Below, in pieces: positions 18,021 to 26,189 of a stretch of DNA of 64,000 nucleotides. The translations under genes and the position numbers were made by a program. Origin of the DNA: Riemerella columbina (GTDB lineage Bacteria > Bacteroidota > Bacteroidia > Flavobacteriales > Weeksellaceae); assembly GCF_030517065.1 (NCBI RefSeq), contig NZ_CP103950.1:806001-870000 (forward strand), written 5' to 3'. Positions within the stretch are counted from its first letter, which is position 1. Each line of letters begins with the position of its first letter. Below the pieces are notes generated by a model. That model had not been told where the DNA came from. It did no database searches and saw nothing but the letters and a program-made list of their open reading frames with translations.

Positions 18021-18674
18021 ATGGAAAAAATTACGATATCAATCTATAAATATGAAGAATTAGAAACAGAGGTACAAGAAAAAGTATTGAGAGAGTACCG
18101 ACACAAAGAAGTTAATACCACAAGTTGGTGGCAAGACACTTATTTTGATTTTATGAAGATATGCTCAAAATTGGAAATAGATATAAATCCGTTTGAAATC
18201 TTTTTTAGTGGATTTTATTCTCAAGGCGACGGAAGTAGTTTTGCGTGTAATATACTTGATATAAGCAATTTCATACAAGCCGTTAGAGAAGAAAAATGGA
18301 AAGATTATGCCCCTAACCAAGCATTTGATTTTGATAGATTGGATATGGATAAAAGAGTGCTTGAGCTTATCAAACGCGGATATATAGACCTATCTTTTAA
18401 GACCTATAATAAACACCGATACTATTATCTACATTTTGATTGGGAATACACTTTTAGAAATAATGATAAGGAATATCCACACATTGCATATCAAATTGAA
18501 AAACTATTGAAATGGACAGAAAGTGTCTTAGATGATTTAAACCAATATCTATACAAAGAATTGCAAAAAGAATACGAAAGGCTAACCGCTGATGAATATA
18601 TCATACAAATGTTTGCGGAAGAAGATTACCAATTCACAGACAAAGGATATTCAATAGCTAAAGTAATCAATTAA
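18021..18674 (+). CDS. Hypothetical protein of phage/plasmid type
   Basis: This is a 217-residue acidic protein. The segment WWQDTYFDFMKICSKLEIDI, followed by IFFSGFYSQGDGSSF near residues 60-75, is shared by a group of proteins on phages and mobile elements that are sometimes annotated, without proof, as antitoxin-like. No catalytic motif is visible. It lies 12 bp before the PRTRC E gene. Confidence 0.55.
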   Translation: MEKITISIYKYEELETEVQEKVLREYRHKEVNTTSWWQDTYFDFMKICSKLEIDINPFEIFFSGFYSQGDGSSFACNILDISNFIQAVREEKWKDYAPNQAFDFDRLDMDKRVLELIKRGYIDLSFKTYNKHRYYYLHFDWEYTFRNNDKEYPHIAYQIEKLLKWTESVLDDLNQYLYKELQKEYERLTADEYIIQMFAEEDYQFTDKGYSIAKVIN

Positions 18675-18686
18675 ATTTTAAGAACA

Positions 18687-19205
18687 ATGAACACAAATTT
18701 TTTTAAACAAATAGCAGGATTAGAAATAGAGGGAACACTCCATCTAACCATTAGAAAAGAGACTGAAAACATAGTAATATCCGTCTTATTAAACAATGAT
18801 GCGTGTGGCGATAAGGCGAAGAACCTTATCCCACCGCTAACAATCAAAGGAACAGCCGAAGAGTTAGACGAGCAATTTTTTGCTACCATAGTGCAACCGC
18901 TTGAAAGTACATCAAAACTTATGGTAAATATGGAAAGTTATCTAAAAGCACAGGAAAGAGCCAAAAAGCAATCCGCAATGGAAAAAGAAAAAGCAGACAG
19001 GGAAAAGAAAGAGAAAGAAAAACGAGCCAAGAAATACAAAGAACTAATGGATAAGGTAGAGGAACTCGCTAAGCAAGAAAAACCGAGAGAAGCATGGATG
19101 AAATTGCCCAGTGTAGAAGAATATCCCGAACAGGCTGAAAAGATTAGAAAGCGAAGAAAGGAACTTTCAGCATTGTTTCAGCCGAATTTATTTGAAATAG
19201 ATTAA
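18687..19205 (+). CDS. PRTRC system protein E
   Basis: This 172-residue protein begins MNTNFFKQIAGLEIEGTLHL and has PPLTIKGTAEELDEQF, the signature of PRTRC protein E. The second half is a long charged coiled coil (about residues 90-145). PRTRC cassettes (ParB-related, ThiF-related) are found on plasmids and integrative elements; their molecular job is not established, and a maintenance or protein-modification role is only inferred. The C protein follows 18 bp later. Confidence 0.85.
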   Translation: MNTNFFKQIAGLEIEGTLHLTIRKETENIVISVLLNNDACGDKAKNLIPPLTIKGTAEELDEQFFATIVQPLESTSKLMVNMESYLKAQERAKKQSAMEKEKADREKKEKEKRAKKYKELMDKVEELAKQEKPREAWMKLPSVEEYPEQAEKIRKRRKELSALFQPNLFEID

Positions 19206-19223
19206 ACTTAAAAAACAGAGATT

Positions 19224-19442
19224 ATGTTATTAGCAACAGAACTACAAAGAGTATTTAAACTTAAAGATAACGGACAAGAAATTGAACTGGCAGACCCTAA
19301 TCCACAATGGAGTGTCGATGCGGTATTAAATTTTTACAGCAATCAATATCCGATACTTACCACCTCGAAAGTGTCTGCCCCTCAAATTGTAGAAGATAGC
19401 GTGGTTTATAGATTTGAGAGTGTAATGGGAACAAAAGGCTAA
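19224..19442 (+). CDS. PRTRC system protein C
   Basis: This is a 72-residue protein matching PRTRC protein C: FKLKDNGQEIELADPNP, then VDAVLNFYSNQYPILTTSKV. The fold looks ubiquitin-like in size and beta content. Being small and always next to a ThiF-like E1 homologue, it may be the modified or sulphur-carrier-like partner, but this is inference. Confidence 0.85.
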   Translation: MLLATELQRVFKLKDNGQEIELADPNPQWSVDAVLNFYSNQYPILTTSKVSAPQIVEDSVVYRFESVMGTKG

Positions 19443-19493
19443 ACATTAAGTTATGGAAACAAAAGACAGAGCAGAAATCCACCAAAACGGACA

Positions 19494-19655
19494 ATGGATA
19501 TTAAAACAGCGATTAGGGTAATTTTTAAAAACCTTATAGGCGAGAATTTTCAAGGCGATTATATCGAGTATATAGCCTTAAATCAAGGCTTTAAAAAAGG
19601 AGAAATCCAACTTTACATAGACAAGAAATTTATTAAAAAAGGAACAATCAAATAA
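19494..19655 (+). CDS. Small hypothetical protein within the PRTRC cassette
   Basis: An ATG-started frame of 53 residues (MDIKTAIRVIFKNLIGENF at the start, IDKKFIKKGTIK at the end) fills the gap between C and F-like genes and ends 6 bp before the latter. No family is recognised. A second tiny overlapping frame, 19453-19521, is less likely. Confidence 0.5.
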   Translation: MDIKTAIRVIFKNLIGENFQGDYIEYIALNQGFKKGEIQLYIDKKFIKKGTIK

Positions 19656-19661
19656 AACAAA

Positions 19662-20804
19662 ATGAATTATGCAAAACAAACATATCATCAAGGGAAATTT
19701 ATACCTACCCAAGAACACACAACGCAACGAACAATTGTGCCAACAACTGGCGGAGTTTTTGGAATGGGTACACCGAGCCAAAGACCAAAACGAGGTACAG
19801 AAAGACAAGCAAAAAAGCGTCCCCAAAGAGCAAGTGCCAATGCTATTTTAAGAAATATTTTTTCACCTAAATATATAGAAATTAATGAAAGGGAGTTTTA
19901 TAATTCCCTTTCTAAACTTGCTCATTATTACAAATTTACCCCCACAAAAAGTGAACATTACCCCTATCCAAAGAATATTCATTTGGCTTTCAAAGATGCA
20001 GAAGAACAATTAAAACAGATAAAGCAAGAAAATGATATAAAACTACACCTTTTTAAACACCCACAAAAAGGTTGTTATTTGTCGGTTTCAGAAGTTTATA
20101 ATACTGGTATGACTTTGTTTTATATCCCTATTGAACCATTATATTTTTTACTCAAAAGCGGAAAAAATAAGCAATTAGCAAACTTATTATTATCGGTATA
20201 TTCTTATTATTTGCGAGTGATAAATCTACCTTATTATACTGAAGAAAGCGACTTTTTAGGGTATCATTATGATATATTGGAAGACTGGCTAAAGGAAGAT
20301 TTTTACGATATTGAAGAACGAGAACAAGAATTAGCCAAATTAAAACAAACTAAGTATATAGGGAAAATAATCTATCATAAGATTATGAATGAAAAGAATT
20401 TATATTTTTTCAAACACCGACTTAATCAATTTAAGCCAAAGACCTCCCACGAAAAAGAATTTAAAAATTTTGCAGAAGAAATTTATACACTTTACAAAAC
20501 TTATCCAAAGGAAAATATTTTCAGATACGACAATTATAATCCCCAAAAACACGATGATTATGATACAATAACCATAGATAAGTATATCGGATTTATATCC
20601 AATTGTGATGATTGGATATTTGACCAAATTGTGGAAATAGTAAATAATTTTTTAAACGAATATTCTGAACAAATTGAACCAACTATCCGTAGAGATTTTA
20701 ACGCAGAGTTTAATACAGAGTTTGAGCGTAAACGAAATTTTTGTTTTGAAAATCAAATATTTAATAGCATCCCAAAACTATATCGTTTAATACATCAATT
20801 TTAA
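19662..20804 (+). CDS. PRTRC system protein F-like
   Basis: This 380-residue protein sits in the place of PRTRC protein F, between C and B. The first 60 residues are polar and basic with Pro, Gly and Arg and look disordered; the rest is helical and rich in Tyr, Phe and Lys (LLLSVYSYYLRVINLPYY near 188-205). Name is by position and general likeness, not by a clear motif. It ends 4 bp before gene B. Confidence 0.6.
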   Translation: MNYAKQTYHQGKFIPTQEHTTQRTIVPTTGGVFGMGTPSQRPKRGTERQAKKRPQRASANAILRNIFSPKYIEINEREFYNSLSKLAHYYKFTPTKSEHYPYPKNIHLAFKDAEEQLKQIKQENDIKLHLFKHPQKGCYLSVSEVYNTGMTLFYIPIEPLYFLLKSGKNKQLANLLLSVYSYYLRVINLPYYTEESDFLGYHYDILEDWLKEDFYDIEEREQELAKLKQTKYIGKIIYHKIMNEKNLYFFKHRLNQFKPKTSHEKEFKNFAEEIYTLYKTYPKENIFRYDNYNPQKHDDYDTITIDKYIGFISNCDDWIFDQIVEIVNNFLNEYSEQIEPTIRRDFNAEFNTEFERKRNFCFENQIFNSIPKLYRLIHQF

Positions 20805-20808
20805 AAAT

Positions 20809-21531
20809 ATGAATACACAAATAAGAGAATTAACAGAAGATATAAATACACCATACTATCCAAAATCCGCCTTTGTAGTCTATAAGAATACAACAAACAA
20901 TAATTGCTATATCGAACATTTTGATATTGATGAGCAAGGCAGGATGATGAATGCCCATCCTCTAAGTGTGCGAGAAAGCGAACGACTATCAAAAGCCTTA
21001 ACAACCAAAGAGGAAAGAAATAAAACATTTTTAAAGCCAAAAGGCGTAATTCCCACCAATGTACTGCACATTAATCCAAGCGAAAAAGGGAGTTTGATAT
21101 GGTACACCAAAGCACAAAAGAGAACCCTATATTTTGTGGAAAGGTTAGGAATGCAAAGCGGAACGGCTTATACTCCTCCTTTACTTTGGAAAGCCACCAA
21201 GCAAAGTTTAAGTATATACGCTTTAAAGTCTAACCGCAGACCTCAAGAACATACAAAATTGTATTATGCGCCTTTTTTTAATGTTTACGAAAATGCTAAT
21301 GTATGTATGGGGAGTGTAAGTATAGATATTGAAAAATCAACCTCATTGGAGGAATTTATGCAATTATGGGAAACCTATTTTTTTGAAAGTTATTTTAGCC
21401 ATTTGTTAGACAATTATTGCCCAACAAAGAGAAATATAACCAATATTTGGAAAAGCCTTATCGATACGGAAAAGCCATTCCCAAACAAAGAATTGAAAGA
21501 AAATAATAAAACTCTAAAAGATATTTTATAA
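20809..21531 (+). CDS. PRTRC system protein B
   Basis: This 240-residue protein has the PRTRC B pattern: an N-terminal beta-rich part, then PKGVIPTNVLHINPSEKG near residues 82-100, IWYTKAQKRTLYF, and a conserved PPLLWKATKQSLSIYAL near 130-146. Function is unknown. Its stop codon overlaps the start of the ThiF gene (TAATG), so the two are translationally coupled. Confidence 0.88.
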   Translation: MNTQIRELTEDINTPYYPKSAFVVYKNTTNNNCYIEHFDIDEQGRMMNAHPLSVRESERLSKALTTKEERNKTFLKPKGVIPTNVLHINPSEKGSLIWYTKAQKRTLYFVERLGMQSGTAYTPPLLWKATKQSLSIYALKSNRRPQEHTKLYYAPFFNVYENANVCMGSVSIDIEKSTSLEEFMQLWETYFFESYFSHLLDNYCPTKRNITNIWKSLIDTEKPFPNKELKENNKTLKDIL

Positions 21532-22337
21532 TGGATACAAGAGATAAAATACATTACACAGATAATAGTCTTATCAATGCGACGAACCCTATTAGTATTA
21601 ACTTGATTGGTGCAGGTGGCACAGGTTCGCAAGTTTTAACCGCTTTGGGTAGAATGCACCACGCTTTGGTGCAATTAGGACACGCAGGATTTGCCTTAAC
21701 ATTATGGGACAATGATACGATTAGTCAAGCCAATTTAGGCAGACAACTTTTTGCCGAGAGCGAGGTGGGTATGTACAAATCCATTGCTTTAATCAATAGG
21801 GTAAACCGATTTTTTGGCACGAATTGGAAAGCAAAAACTATTAAATTTGCAAAGGATTATCAGAAAAACAATTCTCACGAGCTTGTCAGCAATTTATATA
21901 TCACTTGTGTCGATAGTGTTTCATCACGCTTTGAAATTGCGGACATTATAAAGGATTGTTCAGAAAATAGTAGTCGTTTTCAAGGCAACCAACCAAGATA
22001 TTGGTTTGATTTTGGAAACAGCCAGCAAACAGGACAAGTGATTTTATCCACCATTGGAAAACACTCACAGCCAAAGTCAAAGAAATATAAAACCATTGAG
22101 AAACTCCCTTTTATTACCGATGAATTTGCCGACTTATTAAAGCAATCCGAAGAAACAGACGACACGCCGAGTTGTTCACTTGCAGAGGCTTTACACAAGC
22201 AAGATTTGTTTATTAACTCAACCCTTGCTCAAATGGGTACTTCTTTATTTTGGGGTATGTTTCGCAATGGATTTGTAAAACACAGAGGTTTCTTTTTGAA
22301 TTTAAAGGACTACCGCACTCAGCCTTTGCCATTGTAA
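21531..22337 (+). CDS. PRTRC system ThiF-family protein (E1-like)
   Basis: This 268-residue protein has a Rossmann adenylation fold: NLIGAGGTGSQVLTALG near residues 24-40 is the ATP loop, LWDNDTISQANLGRQLF near 59-75 is the ThiF/MoeB/E1 substrate segment, and TCVDSVSSRFEI near 123 closes the site. E1-like enzymes adenylate the C-terminus of ubiquitin-like proteins. A zinc-binding CxxC pair is not obvious, so activity is uncertain. It is the last gene of the rightward operon and is followed by two hairpins. Confidence 0.9.
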   Translation: MDTRDKIHYTDNSLINATNPISINLIGAGGTGSQVLTALGRMHHALVQLGHAGFALTLWDNDTISQANLGRQLFAESEVGMYKSIALINRVNRFFGTNWKAKTIKFAKDYQKNNSHELVSNLYITCVDSVSSRFEIADIIKDCSENSSRFQGNQPRYWFDFGNSQQTGQVILSTIGKHSQPKSKKYKTIEKLPFITDEFADLLKQSEETDDTPSCSLAEALHKQDLFINSTLAQMGTSLFWGMFRNGFVKHRGFFLNLKDYRTQPLPL

Positions 22338-22671
22338 GGCAAGGGCGGTTCAAAAAAGACTTTGCATACATTCGTCGCTAATCGATAAATCTCTGCTAAC
22401 GCAGGTTTATCGCTACACTCCTCATTTCTTTAAATACTTTTTTGAACAGAACCAAAGGATACAAGCCTATGGCTTATAACACCGTACAAGTACGACTCTC
22501 CATAAGCAAAACGCTTGAGATTTTTTGCGGACTTCTTTTTCTTTCTGAGGCAAAGAAAAAGAAGCAAAAAAAAGCCCCACCTTAGAAATGGATTAGCGGT
22601 CGGTTTTTGAATATTCAATGCCTTATAATCATTGATGCTAAAAAAACAATTCGTAAACTTTTGGATAATCG
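22338..22671. other. Convergent non-coding gap after the PRTRC operon
   Basis: No gene is seen. It contains a stem-loop at 22383-22412 (CGATAAA with TTTATCG and an inner CTGC/GCAG) and a long perfect hairpin at 22532-22564. It separates the rightward PRTRC operon from leftward HTH genes. Confidence 0.5.
22532..22564. terminator. Long perfect hairpin, probable bidirectional terminator
   Basis: CTTCTTTTTCTTT and its exact complement form a 13-bp stem with a 7-base loop; on the plus strand it is followed by C and a run of A. It lies between converging genes. Confidence 0.55.
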
Positions 22672-22956
22672 TTATATTGCCTTATAGTTATTCTCTAATA
22701 TTTTTAGTACATCGCTCTCTTTGTACAAAATTTTACCCTCAATTTGAATGTAAGGCAAAAAGCCATCATCTCTATATTGTTGGAGGGTTCTTTGGCTTAT
22801 ATGCAATAATTCACACAATTCTTTTCCAGATAAATAAATTTCCCCATTAAATACAGGTTTAAAATGCTCTAACAAAAACTTCACATATTCATTAAGCTCT
22901 TGTATTTGCTTTTGGTAAGAAGCCATTTCTTCCGTTTGTTCTGTATAGAGTTCCAT
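22672..22956 (-). CDS. HTH_17/excisionase-like DNA-binding protein
   Basis: This is a 94-residue protein. A helical N-terminal half leads to a MerR-like HTH (GKELCELLHISQRTLQQYRD, then FLPYIQIEGKILYKESDV). Pairs of such genes are typical of Bacteroidetes conjugative elements, where they regulate excision and mobilisation. It follows the second HTH gene with a 1-bp stop/start overlap, so the two are made together. Confidence 0.8.
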   Translation of the reverse strand: MELYTEQTEEMASYQKQIQELNEYVKFLLEHFKPVFNGEIYLSGKELCELLHISQRTLQQYRDDGFLPYIQIEGKILYKESDVLKILENNYKAI

Positions 22957-23246
22957 TAGATTTCAGTTTTTGCAGTTTGATTTTCTAATAACTCCAGCAC
23001 ATCACTACGCTTGTAGTAGTTTTTTCGATTGATGTATGAATAGGGTATTAAATTTCGGTCTTTATAGTTTTGGAGGGTGCGTTTGCTGATACCCAACAAT
23101 TGACAGACCTCTTGTGTATCCAGCCATTTTTTGTTTTGACAAATGGCTTGATGTGTTTCTACTACGGACTTTGTTTGTTTGAGTAAGTCCCCTAATTTTT
23201 GATTGATTTGTTCAAATATTTTTTTTTCAATAACTATCACCTCCAT
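22956..23246 (-). CDS. HTH_17/excisionase-like DNA-binding protein
   Basis: This 96-residue protein has the same architecture as its downstream neighbour: TQEVCQLLGISKRTLQNYKD followed by IPYSYINRKNYYKRSDVLEL. The two look like an old tandem duplication. It probably acts with the partner as an excision or transfer regulator. Confidence 0.8.
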   Translation of the reverse strand: MEVIVIEKKIFEQINQKLGDLLKQTKSVVETHQAICQNKKWLDTQEVCQLLGISKRTLQNYKDRNLIPYSYINRKNYYKRSDVLELLENQTAKTEI

Positions 23247-23345
23247 AATTTGGTATCTTTTTTAGCGAAGATACTTTGAATGCAATTCGGTGAAGTAAAG
23301 GCGGTCGCTTTTGGAAGTGGGTGGCAGTTTTTGGAAAGGGCTATA

Positions 23346-23780
23346 TTACTTATAGGTGTGTTGGCTTAACTCTTCGGTGGTGATACAAATATCATAGCCT
23401 TTTAATTTCAACCCTTTTATGAGTTCCTTATCTCCCGTCCATATTTTATGATGTGTGTGTAGGTGTAATGCAACAAAAAAGACATCATCTATATCAATAT
23501 CCTTAACAATATCTACGGCTTTTAGAATATCCTTTTGAGGAATTTCTTTTGTGCCTATAACAGATACATTTTCCAGTAAATTTTGGAAAATTGCCAACAC
23601 CTCTTTTTTGCTTATTTTTAGATAATCTGCAATATCTTGTGCATGTTCTTTAATTTCTTCAATCAAGTAAGAAGGAGCGGTAAATTGAATCGTTCTTTTT
23701 TCTCTTAAAATACTGGCAATTTTACCCTTTGGAGCAATAATAGCACTATAAAAAATATTACTATCGGTGATAACAATCAT
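23346..23780 (-). CDS. PIN-domain toxin (VapC-like)
   Basis: This is a 144-residue PIN nuclease. Acidic residues expected for the Mg-binding site are visible: Asp6 in VITDSN, Glu41/42 in LIEEIKEH, Asp98/99 in DIDDVFFVALHL and Asp117 in IWTGDKELI. PIN toxins cut RNA, often tRNA or mRNA, and stall growth when the antitoxin is lost. The start overlaps the upstream antitoxin stop as ATGA. On a conjugative element this pair likely serves retention. Confidence 0.85.
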   Translation of the reverse strand: MIVITDSNIFYSAIIAPKGKIASILREKRTIQFTAPSYLIEEIKEHAQDIADYLKISKKEVLAIFQNLLENVSVIGTKEIPQKDILKAVDIVKDIDIDDVFFVALHLHTHHKIWTGDKELIKGLKLKGYDICITTEELSQHTYK

Positions 23781-24007
23781 AGTACAATATTATGTTCTGC
23801 GAGTAACCTTTTGGTTAATTTTCTATTGGTTTCTTGTGAGATTTTTTCTATAAAAGAAGCCTTGCTTTGTGTCGTTTTTGTAGGAATTTCTTGGTCAATA
23901 TTAACCACCTTAACCCCTGATTGATTTCTAAACAAATCAACTATCTCCAAAAAGGCTTTTCCTTTTTTTGTATTTGGGTTCACTTCTATGGTTAGTATTT
24001 TAGACAT
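23777..24007 (-). CDS. Antitoxin partner of the PIN toxin
   Basis: This is a protein of about 76 residues starting MSKILTIEVNPNTKKGKAFL. It lies directly upstream of the PIN gene with a 4-bp overlap. No clear DNA-binding fold is recognisable, and the C-terminal half is basic and helical (KISQETNRKLTKRLLAEH). The ATG at 24007 is used; the longer frame begins with TTG at 24028. The role is inferred from gene order. Confidence 0.7.
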   Translation of the reverse strand: MSKILTIEVNPNTKKGKAFLEIVDLFRNQSGVKVVNIDQEIPTKTTQSKASFIEKISQETNRKLTKRLLAEHNIVL

Positions 24008-24125
24008 AACAGATAAATCTTTCAACAAAGATAAAAAAGATTTTCTATAAAAAACAAGAAATTGAAAAATATTACACTCACTAATGGTAACTTAGGAAAT
24101 CTAAATTGATGAATTGCAAAAAATG

Positions 24126-24159
24126 ACCCACAAGCAGTTCTTATGGTATGCAGGTGGGT
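24126..24159. terminator. Weak hairpin between the tra operon end and the antitoxin gene
   Basis: ACCCAC and GTGGGT pair around a 22-base loop just downstream of traQ on the minus strand. There is no clean T run, so terminator activity is uncertain. Confidence 0.3.
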
Positions 24160-24189
24160 TCTGTTGGTGCAAATATACGACTATTATTT

Positions 24190-24615
24190 CTATTCCGTTT
24201 TCTCCTCTTTCTTCGCATTAAACTCAAAACTCAGTTTTTGTTCTTTGCCTTTGCTATCGGCAATCCAAACCTCAAAACTTTGTGTATTGTTAGATTGGGA
24301 AGTATAATACAATCTAAAAGTTCGGTCAGGGATTACATAAGTATCATTCGGTAAGAAAGGCTCTTGGTTGGCAAATTGCAGCGTTCCATCACCTTCAAAC
24401 TGAAAGTACCGCAAAGTATAAGTTTCATCTTTGTACTTTTGTTCTGATACGATTTGACAACGAATTTCTATCGTTTGCCCTCGCTGAATATCCTTCGGTA
24501 CAGGCATTGTTTTGACTTCAAAAGGAAAATGAGTTTGTATCTCCAGTCTGTCTTCACAAGCCATAAGCCCTAACAAGATTATCATTGCAATACTAATTTT
24601 TACAAAATATTTCAT
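24190..24615 (-). CDS. traQ: Conjugal transfer lipoprotein TraQ (DUF3872)
   Basis: This 141-residue protein starts with a lipoprotein signal (IILLGLMACEDRLE; Cys near residue 20) and continues as a beta-rich DUF3872 domain with FPFEVKTMPVP and RYFQFEGDGTL. TraQ is the last gene of the Bacteroidetes transfer operon and is thought to belong to the mating apparatus at the outer or inner membrane. It follows traO by 19 bp. No separate TraP primase or TraR-like gene is seen after it. Confidence 0.85.
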   Translation of the reverse strand: MKYFVKISIAMIILLGLMACEDRLEIQTHFPFEVKTMPVPKDIQRGQTIEIRCQIVSEQKYKDETYTLRYFQFEGDGTLQFANQEPFLPNDTYVIPDRTFRLYYTSQSNNTQSFEVWIADSKGKEQKLSFEFNAKKEEKTE

Positions 24616-24634
24616 TTCTTTGATTTTTAAAAGT

Positions 24635-25201
24635 TTATAAAGTCATTCTAAATCCTAATCCTATATGCGGACGCAGTTGCTCTCGTTGTGTACTCCATAG
24701 CATTTGGGTTTGCCCTTGCAGGAAAATAAGTAGATCTCCTACCAGGTAACGCTCTAAACGTAGCCTTGCTAATCCACCATAAACCACAGCATCTTTATTA
24801 TTGATGACCGCACCATCGAATAGTGTGTGATTTCCTTGATTGATGAGTTCGTAGCCTACCACGCCACTTAATCCAACATTGAGCGATACACTTCTGCTAC
24901 TGTTCCCAATAAGGCTTAGCGAGTAACCGCCTTCGGCAGTAAAGGTTTCAATGGGTAAATCCTGCTCTCGATAGGTATACACATTACGAGTATAAGCCAC
25001 TCCAAATTGCCAATAATCCCCCTCATGGGTATAGCGAACATAACCTAATCGAATATCATAGGCTTTGGTATCAAGTTTCAAGGAAGTTGGAAGCAAGTTC
25101 ACACTTGCCTCCAATCCTTGTTGCCCAGGGAATAGTCGTTGAGCGTTCAACAGACTGATCCCTCCAAGCCAACCACATATCACTAATAATAATTTTTTCA
25201 T
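24635..25201 (-). CDS. traO: Conjugal transfer protein TraO
   Basis: This 188-residue secreted protein has a signal peptide ending NAQ and an all-beta, probably barrel-like body ending in FRMTL. Conserved features of TraO are QRLFPGQQGLE at the mature N-terminus and the alternating pattern in YWQFGVAYTRNVYTY. It is placed in the outer membrane part of the channel. It is 4 bp from traN, so co-translated. Confidence 0.88.
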   Translation of the reverse strand: MKKLLLVICGWLGGISLLNAQRLFPGQQGLEASVNLLPTSLKLDTKAYDIRLGYVRYTHEGDYWQFGVAYTRNVYTYREQDLPIETFTAEGGYSLSLIGNSSRSVSLNVGLSGVVGYELINQGNHTLFDGAVINNKDAVVYGGLARLRLERYLVGDLLIFLQGQTQMLWSTQREQLRPHIGLGFRMTL

Positions 25202-25205
25202 CGTG

Positions 25206-26162
25206 TTATAGTTTTAAATTGAATTGTTGTATCTCTCTTGCGTAAATTAAGTCTTCATTACCAATGGTAAAAGACTGATAGCGACTGCCGTTTTTCTCAA
25301 AGATTTCTACCTTGAGTAATTTGTCATCATCTAAGGTCAATTGCTCTAGCATATACACGGCATTGGCTTTACTTTTGGCTTCTACTCTTTGTAGTTCATG
25401 ATAGGTGCGTAAAGCTTGGATAGGGATTTCTTGGGCGACTTCCTTTTTTCCTATGGATTTATCGACGATTTTAAAAGTGATAAAATCCACCTGATAAGGC
25501 AGGCTACTTTGATTTTTCATACGCATATCAAAGTATAATTTTCCCTGATAAACATAGATTCCTCTAAGTAAGAACTGAATACCTGCATTTTTAGAACCGA
25601 TATGCTTGATAAAGTTTCGTTTTTGCTGATAAATAGATTCCATAATGAGTTGAGCCACCGCAGGCGATTGGTTTCCAATATCCGTAAATAAAATATCCGT
25701 TTTTGTACTAAAATCTTCAATATTATACTCGTTCATAATGCGTTTAAAATCCATGGTTGTTACCGAAGGATTTTCATTATAGAAAATATCAAAATGGTAA
25801 AAACGACCGTCTTGGGTAATTACGGATAAATTGGTTGCGGGATGAAAGTCGGGGGTTGTGGCTTTCACACGCAGAACATTTTCCGAATTTTGGGCTTTGT
25901 CGGCAATGAGGTTTTCGCTTCCTAAATCTACATAAGTGATGGGTGAAGGGAATATCAAATGCGTTGTTTTGTCGTAAGCCACTTCTAAAAAATAAGGTTC
26001 AATTTTTCCTGGTGTTACAGGTTCTGACACTTTAGTTTCAGAGATTGTATCATTTTCATAATAGATACTATCCGTTTCGAGGTTTGGCGTTTCTGTTTGT
26101 GCATTGACATTTCCTACTGTTAGAGAGAAAATGGAGATTAAAAATGGGTGTAATGATTTCAT
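25206..26162 (-). CDS. traN: Conjugal transfer protein TraN (DUF4138, VirB9-like)
   Basis: This 318-residue periplasmic protein has a signal peptide ending NVNAQ and the TraN features HLIFPSPITYVDLGS near residues 68-82, followed by NVLRVKATTPDFHPATNLSV. It plays the VirB9-like role in the core complex with TraM and TraO. The gene is part of the unbroken leftward run traE-traQ. Confidence 0.92.
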   Translation of the reverse strand: MKSLHPFLISIFSLTVGNVNAQTETPNLETDSIYYENDTISETKVSEPVTPGKIEPYFLEVAYDKTTHLIFPSPITYVDLGSENLIADKAQNSENVLRVKATTPDFHPATNLSVITQDGRFYHFDIFYNENPSVTTMDFKRIMNEYNIEDFSTKTDILFTDIGNQSPAVAQLIMESIYQQKRNFIKHIGSKNAGIQFLLRGIYVYQGKLYFDMRMKNQSSLPYQVDFITFKIVDKSIGKKEVAQEIPIQALRTYHELQRVEAKSKANAVYMLEQLTLDDDKLLKVEIFEKNGSRYQSFTIGNEDLIYAREIQQFNLKL

Positions 26163-26189
26163 AGATATTAAATTTTTTGAATGAATGAA

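Noticed and set aside
22430-22850. Small frames on both strands in the gap and across the HTH gene
   Set aside because: They cover the terminator hairpin or lie opposite the HTH gene and are not supported.
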